Below are positions 9,685 through 17,749 of a DNA stretch of 64,000 nucleotides, in pieces; positions within the stretch are counted from its first letter, which is position 1; each line of letters starts with the position of its first letter. Origin of the DNA: Acidovorax sp. FHTAMBA. Its GTDB lineage: Bacteria > Pseudomonadota > Gammaproteobacteria > Burkholderiales > Burkholderiaceae_C. The position numbers and the translations under genes were made by a program. The stretch covers positions 3,045,501 through 3,109,500 of the forward strand of contig NZ_CP152407.1 of the NCBI RefSeq assembly GCF_038958875.1. The letters are read 5' to 3'. Under the pieces are notes generated by a model that had not been told where the DNA came from, searched no databases, and saw nothing but the letters and a program-made list of their open reading frames with translations.

Positions 9685-10863
9685 TCAGCGTTCCACCGCC
9701 AGCGAGACGCCCATGCCGCCACCGATACACAGCGCGGCCAGGCCCTTCGTGGCATCGCGGCGCTGCATTTCGTGCAGCAGCGTGACGAGAATGCGGCAAC
9801 CGGATGCGCCGATGGGATGGCCAATGGCAATGGCGCCACCATTCACGTTGACCTTGGCGGGGTCAATCGCCAACTCCTTGTTCACGGCGCAGGCCTGGGC
9901 CGCGAAGGCTTCGTTCAGCTCGAAAAGGTCCACATCGGCGGCGTTCCAGCCAGCACGCTGCAAGGCCTTGCGCGAAGCAGGCACGGGGCCCATGCCCATG
10001 GTGGCAGGGTCCAGGCCGCTGGTGCCAAAAGCGGCGATACGGGCCAGGGGCTTGAGGCCCAGGGCCGCCGCTTTTTTTGCGGTCATGACCACCACGGCCG
10101 CAGCACCGTCGTTCAGCCCCGAGGCGTTGCCGGCCGTCACGCTGCCCGCCTTGTCAAACGCCGGGCGCAGGCCCGCCAGGGCTTCGGCGTTGGTCTTGCG
10201 GTTGAGGTATTCGTCGGTATTGAAGAGGATGGGGTCGCCCTTCTTCTGGGCCAGGCTCACGCCCACGATTTCATCCACAAACCTGCCGGCATCCTGTGCA
10301 GCGGCAGCCTTTTGCTGGCTGGCCAGCGCCAGTGCGTCCTGCATGTCGCGGGTGATGCCGTACTGCTTGGCCACGTTTTCAGCGGTAATGCCCATGTGGT
10401 ACTGGTTGTACACGTCCCACAGGCCATCCACGATCATGGTGTCCACCAGCTTCCAGTCGCCCATGCGCTGGCCGTCGCGCGAGCCCGGCAGCACGTGGGG
10501 TGCCAGGCTCATGCTTTCCTGGCCGCCGGCCACCACGATCTCGCTGTCGCCCCAGGCCACGGCCTGTGCCGCGAGCATCACAGCCTTCAGGCCCGAGCCG
10601 CACACGGCATTGATGGTGAGGGCCGGAGTTTCCTTGGCCACACCGGCTTTCATGGCCGCCTGGCGCGCCGCGTTCTGGCCCACACCGGCTGTCAGCACCT
10701 GGCCCATGATCACTTCGCCGATCTGGTCAGCCTGCAGCCCGGCACGTGCGATGGCTTCGCGGATCACGATGGCACCCAGCTCGGTCGCGGGGGTCTTGGC
10801 CAGTGCGCCGCCAAATTTGCCCACCGCGGTGCGGGTGGCTGAAACGATGACGATGTCTTCCAT
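9685..10863 (-). CDS. phaA: PhaA, acetyl-CoA acetyltransferase (beta-ketothiolase)
   Basis: Biosynthetic thiolase that condenses two acetyl-CoA to acetoacetyl-CoA, the first step of polyhydroxybutyrate synthesis. The 392-residue protein has the acylated Cys88 in NAVCGSGLK, His349 in GGAIAIGHPIGASG and Cys379 in CIGGGMG. The motif NEAFAAQ is present. It lies directly downstream of phaC (about 90 bases apart), the classic phaC-phaA order. A second thiolase at 50213-51388 sits in a fatty-acid degradation context, so this copy is the one assigned to the polymer pathway. Confidence 0.94.
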   Translation of the reverse strand: MEDIVIVSATRTAVGKFGGALAKTPATELGAIVIREAIARAGLQADQIGEVIMGQVLTAGVGQNAARQAAMKAGVAKETPALTINAVCGSGLKAVMLAAQAVAWGDSEIVVAGGQESMSLAPHVLPGSRDGQRMGDWKLVDTMIVDGLWDVYNQYHMGITAENVAKQYGITRDMQDALALASQQKAAAAQDAGRFVDEIVGVSLAQKKGDPILFNTDEYLNRKTNAEALAGLRPAFDKAGSVTAGNASGLNDGAAAVVVMTAKKAAALGLKPLARIAAFGTSGLDPATMGMGPVPASRKALQRAGWNAADVDLFELNEAFAAQACAVNKELAIDPAKVNVNGGAIAIGHPIGASGCRILVTLLHEMQRRDATKGLAALCIGGGMGVSLAVER

Positions 10864-10955
10864 GGAAAGTCCTTTCGGGGTGGTTCAGTGCGGAGCGGCT
10901 TCGCGCCCCGGCGGGATGCGAGCTGATTCTCGCAGCCCTTGTGGAGACTTATAAG

Positions 10956-12656
10956 TCAGGACTTTTGCTTAACGTAGCGACCGGGCGCAGGTTCGATGGC
11001 CTTGAACTTGGTGCCCTTGCCGTAGGTTTTGGGCGCTGCAACCTGCTTGCCGGCATGGCTCTTGAGCCAGCCTGACCAGTCCGGCCACCAGCTGCCGGGG
11101 TGTTCTGTCGCACCGCCTAGCCATTGGTCGAGTGTGGCGGGCAGCTTGCCGTCCGCACGGATCCAGTGGCTGCGTTTGCCCTTGGCGGGCGGGTTGATCA
11201 CGCCCGCAATGTGGCCCGAAGCCCCCATGACGAATCGCTTCTTGCCCGGCAGCACCTGCGTGGACGCATAGGCAGCGTTGATGGGCACGATGTGGTCCTC
11301 GCGCGAGCCGTAGATATACACCGGCAGGGTCAGGCTGGACAGGTCCATCTTCTCACCGCACACGGTGAGCTTGCCCGGCTTCACCAGCTTGTTTTCGAGG
11401 TAGAAATTGCGCAGATACCAGGCGTAGAACGGCCCGGGCAGGTTGGTGCTGTCGCTGTTCCAGTAGAGCAGGTCGAACGGCGGTGGCGTCTCGCCCTTGA
11501 GGTAGTTGCCCACCACGTAGTTCCACACCAGGTCGTTGGGGCGCAAGAAGCTGAAGGTGGACGCCAGGTCCTGCCCCTTCATCAGGCCGCCATTGCCCAT
11601 CTGCATCTCGCGGAACTTGACGAAGGCCTCATCGATGAACACGTCCAGAATGCCCGTGTCGGTGAAGTCAATCAGCGTGGTGAGGAAGGTGACACTGGCC
11701 ACGGGCTCGTCGCCGCGCGCTGCCAGCACGGCCAGCGCGTTCGACAGGATGGTGCCGCCCACACAAAAGCCCAGCGCATTGATCTGCTCGGCGCCGGTGA
11801 TGTTCTGCACCACGTCGATGGCGGCCATGGCGCCGTCTTCCACGTAATCGTCCCAGGTCGTGTGGGCCAGGCTGTCGTCGGGGTTGCGCCAGCTCACCAC
11901 AAAGGTGCGGTGGCCTTGCTCCACGGCGTAACGGATCAGCGAGTTCTCGGGCTGCAGGTCCAGGATGTAGAACTTGTTGATGCAGGGCGGCACGAGCAGG
12001 AAGGGCCGCTCATACACCTTGGCGGTGAGCGGCTTGTATTCGAGCAACTGGAAAAGCTCGTTCTCGTACACCACCGCGCCTTCGGTGGTGGCCACGTTGC
12101 GGCCCACCTCGAACAGGCTTTCGTCGGTCATCGACACATGGCCCTGCGTGATGTCGTGCAGCAGGTTCTGCATTCCCTTGGCAATGCTCTCGCCCTTGGT
12201 CTCGATGGCTTTTTTCTGCGCTTCGGCATTGAAGGCGAGAAAGTTGCTGGGCGCCATGGCGGCCATCCATTGCTCCACGCCGAACCGGATGCGCGCCTTG
12301 GTCTTTTCGTCGGCCTCCACGGCGTCGGCCAGGCCCATCAGGGTGCGGGCGTTGAGCAGGTAAGCGGCGGCAGAAAACGCAGCCACAGGGTTGCTGGCCC
12401 AGCCCTCGCCCGCAAAGCGCTTGTCCTTGACCTCGGGGATGCCCTGCAGGCCCTGCGCCCAAAGCTCCTGGGCATCCTTGAGGTATTGCTGCTGCAAGGC
12501 CTGCAATTTGTTCTGTGAGAGTTTCAGCGGAGCCGCGGCAGGTACTTGCGTGCCCAAGTCCAGTTTCTGAAACGATTGCAGGGCCTGCGCCCAGCTTTGC
12601 CCGAAAATCTTCTGGAACTGCTGAGCGCTCTCGGCCCACGGTGATTCAGAATTCAT
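10956..12656 (-). CDS. phaC: PhaC, class I polyhydroxyalkanoate synthase
   Basis: Polymerises (R)-3-hydroxyacyl-CoA on the surface of polymer granules. The 566-residue length fits class I synthases. The lipase-like box is GFCVGG with nucleophilic Cys near residue 296; the catalytic Asp is in GSREDHIVP (about 452) and the His in GASGHIAGV (about 480). The N-terminal PhaC_N region contains the typical PLLLVPP-like LLVPPCINKFYILDL. The start at 12656 (MNSESPWAES) is chosen over longer frames because upstream residues lack family resemblance. phaA follows on the same strand. Confidence 0.95.
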   Translation of the reverse strand: MNSESPWAESAQQFQKIFGQSWAQALQSFQKLDLGTQVPAAAPLKLSQNKLQALQQQYLKDAQELWAQGLQGIPEVKDKRFAGEGWASNPVAAFSAAAYLLNARTLMGLADAVEADEKTKARIRFGVEQWMAAMAPSNFLAFNAEAQKKAIETKGESIAKGMQNLLHDITQGHVSMTDESLFEVGRNVATTEGAVVYENELFQLLEYKPLTAKVYERPFLLVPPCINKFYILDLQPENSLIRYAVEQGHRTFVVSWRNPDDSLAHTTWDDYVEDGAMAAIDVVQNITGAEQINALGFCVGGTILSNALAVLAARGDEPVASVTFLTTLIDFTDTGILDVFIDEAFVKFREMQMGNGGLMKGQDLASTFSFLRPNDLVWNYVVGNYLKGETPPPFDLLYWNSDSTNLPGPFYAWYLRNFYLENKLVKPGKLTVCGEKMDLSSLTLPVYIYGSREDHIVPINAAYASTQVLPGKKRFVMGASGHIAGVINPPAKGKRSHWIRADGKLPATLDQWLGGATEHPGSWWPDWSGWLKSHAGKQVAAPKTYGKGTKFKAIEPAPGRYVKQKS

Positions 12657-12784
12657 TCTCTTACCTCGATGGTTGATCGCTTGCAGCGGCAGGGGCTCGG
12701 CCCGCTGGTTTTTCCGGTCCATTGTTGCCGACGCCACCGCGCGTGGCAACGGATTCCCACGCTTGCACTGAACACGACAAACCA

Positions 12785-13120
12785 ATGTACCTCATCGTTA
12801 TTACCTGGGCTTACGTGACGCTCATGATGGCCGTGGCCGAAGCCACCAGCCCGCAGGGCACCCTGCTGGGCGCGCTGGTCACGTTTGCGCTTTACGGGCT
12901 GCTGCCCATGGGCATTCTGGTGTACATCCTGGGTACGCCCGGCCGCAAACGCAAGATCAAGGCGCGCGAGGCGGCCGAGCAGGCGGCCCACGACGCAGAA
13001 CAGGCGGCGCTCGCGGCCCAGCAGGCTGCCGGCCCGGACTCAGCCGAGCCAGATACTGGCGGCCAGGCGCCCGCTGCCCCCCAGGGCCACGCTGTCGCGC
13101 CGGTGCGAAAAGAACCGTGA
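12785..13120 (+). CDS. Small inner-membrane protein with Ala-rich tail, unknown function
   Basis: 111 residues. Two hydrophobic segments (about 2-20 and 27-50) are followed by a basic RKRKIK stretch and a low-complexity tail rich in Ala, Glu and Gln. I do not recognise a named family. It is divergent from phaC with 128 bases between start codons. Its last 81 bases overlap the 3' end of pgeF on the opposite strand, and the conserved PgeF C-terminus lies opposite its low-complexity tail. Codon use looks normal for the window, so I consider it real, but no function can be given. Confidence 0.65.
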   Translation: MYLIVITWAYVTLMMAVAEATSPQGTLLGALVTFALYGLLPMGILVYILGTPGRKRKIKAREAAEQAAHDAEQAALAAQQAAGPDSAEPDTGGQAPAAPQGHAVAPVRKEP

Positions 13121-13930
13121 CGCGTTGGCCACGGTGCACCATGGGGGCGTGCTGTCGTTGCCATATACACCCTGGATCCCCAGTGCCCGCAGGCGCAGGC
13201 GGGCCAGGGCCGGCAGATCGCACAGGAATTTGCCCGGTGCGCCCGCGCGGTGCACAAAGCAGTGCTGCGCGGCCGGGTCGGTGTCGCAAAAGGCGGCGCG
13301 CACCTCGGCCCCCACTTCAAACGCCTGCGGGCCGATGCAGGGCCCCAGCCAGGCCAGGGTGTCCTGCGCGACTGGCGTGGCAAGGCTTGACTCCGGGATA
13401 CCGGGTTTTGCTTCGTATTTGATAGCTGTTGGCGCTTTACCATCAAGCGCCAGAGTACTAAAACGTTCAAAAACCGCCTCCAGAACGCCCCGGCCGTGCG
13501 CACCCGCCAGTCCACGCCAGCCCGCGTGCGCGGCGCCTACAACAAGTCCCGAGCGGTGGGCCAGCAACACGGGCAGGCAGTCGGCCACCATGATGGTGCA
13601 GACCACTCCCCGGGTGCTCGCGACGCACGCGTCGGCCTCGGTACCGTCGGGTGTGGAAGGCTCCAGGCAGACCACGCCATTGCCATGCACCTGGCTCAGG
13701 AAGACCGCGCGCGCACCGGGCGTGTGCGCCTGCAGCGCCGACTGCAGGATGCCGCGATTGGTCTGCACGGCCTGCGCGTCGTCGCCGACGTGGCTGCCCA
13801 GGTTCAGGCTGTCGAACGGGGGCAGGCTTGCGCCCCCATGGCGGGTGGTGCACACAGCGTGCACACCGGTGGGGGCTGGCCAGTCGGGCACCAGCCAGTC
13901 GTGCAAGGCAATCTGCCCAGGCCGGGCCAT
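13040..13930 (-). CDS. pgeF: PgeF, peptidoglycan editing factor (laccase-domain family)
   Basis: Zinc-dependent enzyme of the YfiH/CNF1-like fold. The E. coli member removes wrongly placed amino acids from peptidoglycan stem peptides; older annotations call it multicopper oxidase. The 296-residue protein has the metal ligands His82 in SQVHGNGV, Cys118 in VADCLPVLL and His135 in AAHAGWRG, plus AWLGPCIGP and the C-terminal FFSHRRD. Residues about 159-171 (TLALDGKAPTAIKY) are encoded by a family A repeat and lengthen the loop between GVLE and AWLGP. The start ATG shares one base with the isomerase stop (TGATG). The 3' end overlaps an opposite-strand gene by 81 bases. Confidence 0.9.
   Translation of the reverse strand: MARPGQIALHDWLVPDWPAPTGVHAVCTTRHGGASLPPFDSLNLGSHVGDDAQAVQTNRGILQSALQAHTPGARAVFLSQVHGNGVVCLEPSTPDGTEADACVASTRGVVCTIMVADCLPVLLAHRSGLVVGAAHAGWRGLAGAHGRGVLEAVFERFSTLALDGKAPTAIKYEAKPGIPESSLATPVAQDTLAWLGPCIGPQAFEVGAEVRAAFCDTDPAAQHCFVHRAGAPGKFLCDLPALARLRLRALGIQGVYGNDSTPPWCTVANASRFFSHRRDSVALGGSGRLAASIWLG
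13416..13462 (-). repeat. Family A repeat inside pgeF
   Basis: On the coding strand it reads GGCGCTTGATGGTAAAGCGC then CAACAGCTATCAAAT. It is closely similar to the dapE copy, on the sense strand, and translated in the same frame as ALDGKAPTAIK. Confidence 0.85.
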
Positions 13931-14598
13931 CAGGCCTCGCTGTCGGGGCAGGCCGAGGGCTGTGCTTGCTGGAAGGCAGGCAGCGCCATGCACGCGTTGA
14001 ACGCACCCAGGGTCAGCGGCAGTCCGTCCAGGGGCACGTTGAAGCGCTGGGCATTGAAGATTTGCGGCACCAGGCAGCAGTCGGCCAGCGTGGGCGTGTC
14101 GCCCCAGCACAGCACCGAGGGCGGCAGGCCCAGGGCCGCGCGCTCTTGCGCGAGCAGTGCCAGCTGGCGCTCGAAAGCCTCCAGCCCGCTGCGCACCCAG
14201 TGGTGGTACCAGGCGTTCTTGGCGTCTTCCGGCACTTTCAGCTCCCGCACCAGGTACCTGAGCACGCGCAGGTTGTTCAGCGGGTGAATCTCGCACGCCA
14301 CCATCTGTGCCAGGGCCCGCACGCGCGCGCGGGCCAGGGCGTCGGCCGGCAGCAGCGCAGGCGTGGGGTGGGTTTCGTCCAGGTATTCGATGATGGCCAT
14401 CGACTGCGCGAGGGCCGCCCCGTCGTCCGTGACCAGCGTGGGCACCAGGGCATCCCCAATGCGGCTGGCATAGTCAGCGGCCTGGTGTTCGCCTTTGACG
14501 AGATGCACCGGCACGTAGTCATACCCCAGTCCCTTGATCTGCAGCGCGATGCGCACACGGAACGAGGCGGAGGAGCGGAAGTAGTTGTAGAGCTGCAT
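13930..14598 (-). CDS. maiA: Maleylpyruvate/maleylacetoacetate isomerase (zeta-class GST)
   Basis: Glutathione-dependent cis-trans isomerase of ring-cleavage pathways (homogentisate or gentisate). The 222-residue protein begins with the zeta-class active-site motif YFRSSASFRVRIAL, contains VPTLV and the glutathione-binding QSMAIIEYLDE, and has the C-terminal helical domain (ADCCLVPQIFNAQRF). A nearby FAH-family hydrolase on the opposite strand would take the isomerised product. No gentisate or homogentisate dioxygenase is in the window, so the substrate cannot be fixed from context. The stop overlaps the pgeF start by one base. Confidence 0.88.
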   Translation of the reverse strand: MQLYNYFRSSASFRVRIALQIKGLGYDYVPVHLVKGEHQAADYASRIGDALVPTLVTDDGAALAQSMAIIEYLDETHPTPALLPADALARARVRALAQMVACEIHPLNNLRVLRYLVRELKVPEDAKNAWYHHWVRSGLEAFERQLALLAQERAALGLPPSVLCWGDTPTLADCCLVPQIFNAQRFNVPLDGLPLTLGAFNACMALPAFQQAQPSACPDSEA

Positions 14599-14691
14599 GC
14601 AGGGATCTGTGGTGAATGGAAGGAAGGTGCCTGGGCGCTCGACCCCGACTGCGCAACGGAGGCAGCAGGAGGGGCGCCGCTGGCGCGGCCA

Positions 14692-15147
14692 TCAGGCGCC
14701 GGATGTGCCCGCCGGGTCCTGGTGGTTGTAGACGATTCTGGACAAAAGCTCCATCAGGACCGCACTCTCCTGTGGGGTCAGCGGTGCCGTCAGGCGCTCC
14801 TGCACTCGCTGGGCCGCGTCGCGCATCTGAAGGGCAGCCACTTCGCCTTCCGGCGTGATCCACAGCAGCTTGCGGCGGCGGTCGCGGGTGTCGGGCTCGC
14901 GCCGGATCCAGCCGCGCTTTTCCAGTCGCCCGATCACCGACCCCGAGGTGGCCGCATCAAAGGCGACGCGCGATGCCAGCGTGACCTGGTCTTCCCCCGG
15001 ACGGGCCAACAACTCGTGCAGGATGGCGAACTGCACCGGTGTCACATCAAACCCTGCGGTCTCTTCCATGAACAGCGCCACGGTACGCTGGTGCGCACGG
15101 CGAACCAGATGGCCGGGCGTGTTGTGGAAATCGAAGCTCTTTGCCAT
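14692..15147 (-). CDS. MarR-family transcriptional regulator
   Basis: 151-residue winged-helix regulator. The DNA-binding part runs from about TPVQFAILHELLA through TLASRVAFDAATSGSVIGRLEKRGWI to the wing EPDTRDRRRKLLWIT. The start at 15147 (MAKSFDF) fits the family length better than the longer frame. It is divergent from the FAH-family gene with 88 bases between start codons. MarR proteins often repress a divergent catabolic gene and respond to aromatic acids, so control of the FAH gene and the isomerase is a reasonable inference. Confidence 0.85.
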   Translation of the reverse strand: MAKSFDFHNTPGHLVRRAHQRTVALFMEETAGFDVTPVQFAILHELLARPGEDQVTLASRVAFDAATSGSVIGRLEKRGWIRREPDTRDRRRKLLWITPEGEVAALQMRDAAQRVQERLTAPLTPQESAVLMELLSRIVYNHQDPAGTSGA

Positions 15148-15235
15148 GGGCGCGAGTGTAGCGCCCGCAGCAGGCCGCCCCTGCCCATGGCACACTGCCA
15201 CGCAGTGCTTGACCAATCACCCATGAAAGGCTGAC

Positions 15236-15931
15236 ATGAGCTACGTTTTTCCTCCCGCACCCGTGGCCAGCGTGCCGGTTACGGGCAGCAACGACCGCTT
15301 TCCCGTGCACCGCATTTACTGCGTGGGGCGCAACTATGAAGAGCACGCCAAAGAGATGGGCTTCACCGGGCGCGAGCCCCCCTTCTTCTTCATGAAACCG
15401 GCCGACGCACTGGTGGTGGTAAATGCCGGAGACACCGGCCAGCTGCCCTACCCCAGCCTGACCGCCAACCTGCACCATGAGATCGAACTGGTGGTCGCCA
15501 TTGGCAAGGGGGGCAAAAACATCCAGGCCGCCGATGCGCTGAGCCACATCTTCGGCTATGCCGTGGGCCTGGACATGACACGCCGCGACCTGCAGAACGA
15601 CATGAAAAAGCAGGGCCGCCCCTGGTGCATCGGCAAGGGCTTTGACGCCAGCGCCCCCATCGGCCCCATCACCCCGGCAGCCCAGGCGGGTGACGTGGCC
15701 AAGGCCGACATCTGGCTGCAGGTCAATGGCACAGACAAGCAGCGCAGCACCGTGGCCCAGCTCATCTGGAACATCGCCGAAACCATCGAACACCTGTCGG
15801 CCGCGTGGGAGCTGCAGCCCGGCGACCTGATCTACACCGGCACCCCTGAAGGCGTGGGCGCGGTCGTGCGCGGGGATGTGCTGGAAGGCGGCGTATCGGG
15901 CCTGGGCACGCTGCGCCTGAGCGTGGTGTAG
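15236..15931 (+). CDS. FAH-family hydrolase, probable fumarylpyruvate hydrolase
   Basis: 231-residue fumarylacetoacetate-hydrolase fold enzyme. Metal ligands Glu82 and Glu84 (HHEIELVVAIG) and Asp113 (VGLDMTRRDLQ) are visible, with GKGFD and the C-terminal YTGTPEGVGAV. The length and the short N-terminus match the fumarylpyruvate hydrolase group (NagK-like) of the gentisate pathway better than the roughly 420-residue fumarylacetoacetases. The neighbouring isomerase and divergent MarR regulator support an aromatic ring-cleavage role. Other FAH members act on different 2-oxo acids, so the substrate is not certain. A GAAAGGCTG-like ribosome site precedes the start. Confidence 0.85.
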   Translation: MSYVFPPAPVASVPVTGSNDRFPVHRIYCVGRNYEEHAKEMGFTGREPPFFFMKPADALVVVNAGDTGQLPYPSLTANLHHEIELVVAIGKGGKNIQAADALSHIFGYAVGLDMTRRDLQNDMKKQGRPWCIGKGFDASAPIGPITPAAQAGDVAKADIWLQVNGTDKQRSTVAQLIWNIAETIEHLSAAWELQPGDLIYTGTPEGVGAVVRGDVLEGGVSGLGTLRLSVV

Positions 15932-15966
15932 CGCCGGGCACGCTCAGGCGCGCCGCCATATACTCA

Positions 15967-16019
15967 CTTTTTAATAGCTGCTAGCGCTTACGCCATAAGC
16001 GCTAGCGCTCTATTTCATT
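15967..16019 (-). repeat. Family A repeat between FAH and Nudix genes
   Basis: Minus-strand reading: GAGCGCTAGCGCTTATGGCG then TAAGCGCTAGCAGCTATTAAAAAG. It is the most palindromic copy (TAGCGCTTA/TAAGCGCTA). It fills the short spacer just before the Nudix start. Confidence 0.85.
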
Positions 16020-16030
16020 CAAAACCCTGC

Positions 16031-16582
16031 ATGACCCACCGCAGCCCCATCAAACACTGCCGCGAATGTGGCACCGCCGTGGTGTACCGCCTGCCAGACG
16101 ACGGGGACACCAAGCCGCGCGCCGTCTGCCCCGAGTGCAACACGGTGCATTACGAAAACCCGCTGAACGTGGTGGGCACCGTGCCTGAGCTGGCCGACGG
16201 GCGAATCCTGCTGTGCAAACGCAACATCGAGCCGCGCTGGGGCAAATGGACGCTGCCCGCAGGTTTCATGGAACTGGACGAAACCACCGCCCAGGGTGCC
16301 GCCCGCGAGACCGACGAAGAGGCCGGCGCGCAGATTGAGATGGGCCCGCTGTTCAGCTTGCTCAACGTGCGCCGCGTGGGTCAAGTGCACCTGTTCTACC
16401 GCGCGGCCTTGCTCAGTGACCAGTTCAATCCCGGCTACGAAACCATCGAAGCGCGCCTGTTCACAGAAGAAGAAATACCGTGGGACGAGCTGGCTTTTCG
16501 TACAGTGAAGCAAACGCTTGAGGCGTATTTCGCCGACCGCAGGGCCGGCCAGTTCGGGCTGCACTGCATCGACGTGGAATAA
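16031..16582 (+). CDS. Nudix hydrolase with N-terminal zinc ribbon
   Basis: 183 residues. A zinc ribbon is formed by Cys10/Cys13 and Cys33/Cys36, followed by a Nudix domain whose box runs from Gly78 (GFMELDETTAQ) through RETDEEAG, with Arg92, Glu93, Glu96 and Glu97 as metal-binding residues. The combination resembles short NudC-like ADP-ribose or NADH pyrophosphatases common in Burkholderiales, but the substrate cannot be read from sequence. The 3' end converges on the periplasmic His-rich protein gene with 54 bases between. Confidence 0.88.
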   Translation: MTHRSPIKHCRECGTAVVYRLPDDGDTKPRAVCPECNTVHYENPLNVVGTVPELADGRILLCKRNIEPRWGKWTLPAGFMELDETTAQGAARETDEEAGAQIEMGPLFSLLNVRRVGQVHLFYRAALLSDQFNPGYETIEARLFTEEEIPWDELAFRTVKQTLEAYFADRRAGQFGLHCIDVE

Positions 16583-16636
16583 CGCGCCGCCACAGCCTGC
16601 GGCCGGCGGCGGCCATACGCACTGGCCCGTGTTCGC

Positions 16637-17125
16637 TCAGTGCGACAAAGGCAAAGGAATGGCTTTCCATCCTGAGTGGTTGAAATGACTGCCATAGGTG
16701 TTGAGTGCCTGGGCCACCTTCACCACCCCTTCCGCGCGCGCCTTGTCGCCTTCCTTGCCTTGCGCGGCATCCACGCCGCCCAGAATCTCGCCGATCACGA
16801 TGTGCAACTGGGCATCGGCCTGGGGTTCGAGCTTGCAGTTCTCCACGATGTACGCGACCTGTTTGGAGACTTCCGCGCCAAAGGCGTCGTAGTCGGCTGC
16901 CTGGGCCTTGCCCGCGTGGGCCAGCGCCAGCGTGCGGTTCACGGCCTTGTGCATGGCATTCATGCCCTGGCGCAGCGGGGCATCGATGTGCCATTTCTTG
17001 CCCGCATTGAGTTCGATTTTCTGGGGCGCGGTCGCACCGTGGTCATGGGCACTCGGGCTGGCAGCCAGCGTGGCAAACGGCAGGGTCAAGGCGGCGGCGA
17101 GCACAAGGTACAGAGGGGATTTCAT
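16637..17125 (-). CDS. His-rich periplasmic helical protein (DnrO-like), probable ECF target
   Basis: 162 residues with a clear signal peptide (residues 1-22, MKSPLYLVLAAALTLPFATL then AA) and a mature part that starts SPSAHDHG. The body is predicted helical, with His/Met-containing segments (GKKWHID, MNAMHK) and a single conserved-looking Cys (VENCKLEP). It resembles small periplasmic four-helix proteins annotated DnrO in this family; the resemblance is from memory and the function is not established. The start at 17125 was chosen for its signal peptide. A promoter matching the one upstream of the ECF sigma gene lies at 17179-17209, suggesting sigma-dependent expression. Confidence 0.75.
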   Translation of the reverse strand: MKSPLYLVLAAALTLPFATLAASPSAHDHGATAPQKIELNAGKKWHIDAPLRQGMNAMHKAVNRTLALAHAGKAQAADYDAFGAEVSKQVAYIVENCKLEPQADAQLHIVIGEILGGVDAAQGKEGDKARAEGVVKVAQALNTYGSHFNHSGWKAIPLPLSH

Positions 17126-17152
17126 GAGAAGACTCCGGTAGGTTGAACAAAA

Positions 17153-17175
17153 AGGGCCGGCAATTGCCGGGCCTT
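17153..17175 (-). other. Leader stem-loop upstream of His-rich protein gene
   Basis: GC-rich hairpin (GGCCCGGCAA/TTGCCGGCCC with one bulge) followed on the minus strand by TTTTT. It lies between the ECF-type promoter and the start codon, at about the expected transcript start. It could be a 5' stabiliser, an attenuator, or a terminator for transcription arriving from the Spy-like gene. Confidence 0.5.
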
Positions 17176-17178
17176 GTT

Positions 17179-17209
17179 GCTTCAAACGAAGAGTGATCAA
17201 AAATGTTCC
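17179..17209 (-). promoter_or_regulatory. ECF-type promoter for the His-rich protein gene
   Basis: Minus-strand GGAAC (17205-17209), 17-base spacer starting ATT, then GTTTGAAGCA. The same arrangement, GGAAC-N17-GTTGAAGCA, lies upstream of the ECF sigma gene. GGAAC is the usual -35 core for RpoE-type sigma factors. Confidence 0.65.
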
Positions 17210-17275
17210 AAGTATTTGCATCTTTTATTGATAAAACCTTTGGCTGCCACGCCCCTCAGCGGCTACGCCCAGGCA

Positions 17276-17749
17276 TCAATCGCGGTGCAGAAGTTCCTCT
17301 TCAGTGGATTCCTGGGCATAGCGGCTGAGCAGCAGGGTCATCAGGCGGGCACGCTGCCCCTCGTCGAGCAGCGCGCGCTCCGCCAGCAGTTGCGCAATCA
17401 CGCGTTGCTGCTGCACGTCCTGCAAGGCGGCAATGCGGGCCTGCTCTGCGTCGATGGCGCCGCGCTGCGGCGGGTCGGCAAAAATGTGACGCACCAGCGC
17501 CTCGCGGTGGCGCCGGATCTCGGCCCAGTTCGCGGTCAGATCGCGCAGGAAGTCGGGTTCGAGCTGTTGCCAGCGCAGGCGCTGCTCGGCACTCAGTTCC
17601 AGGTAATCTGGCAGGTTCACGGGACTTTTCCGCACGGCATCCACACTCGACTGCGGTTGCAACAGGTGCATGGCAACGGCTACAAGGATGCCCGCGTTCA
17701 GGGCCAGCGACACGGCCAGAAGCCATGCGGGTACGCTGCGGCGGTTCAT
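17276..17749 (-). CDS. Spy/CpxP-like periplasmic stress or metal sensor
   Basis: 157 residues: an N-terminal membrane anchor (about 8-28, WLLAVSLALNAGILVAVAM) and a helical, Arg/Gln/Glu-rich periplasmic part with LSAEQRLRW and LDEGQRARLMTLL, two LTxxQ-like repeats typical of the Spy/CpxP/ZraP group. The ATG overlaps the anti-sigma stop as ATGA, so the two are translationally coupled. Encoded third in the sigma/anti-sigma operon, it probably helps sense envelope or metal stress and adjust anti-sigma activity. That role is inferred from context. Confidence 0.75.
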   Translation of the reverse strand: MNRRSVPAWLLAVSLALNAGILVAVAMHLLQPQSSVDAVRKSPVNLPDYLELSAEQRLRWQQLEPDFLRDLTANWAEIRRHREALVRHIFADPPQRGAIDAEQARIAALQDVQQQRVIAQLLAERALLDEGQRARLMTLLLSRYAQESTEEELLHRD

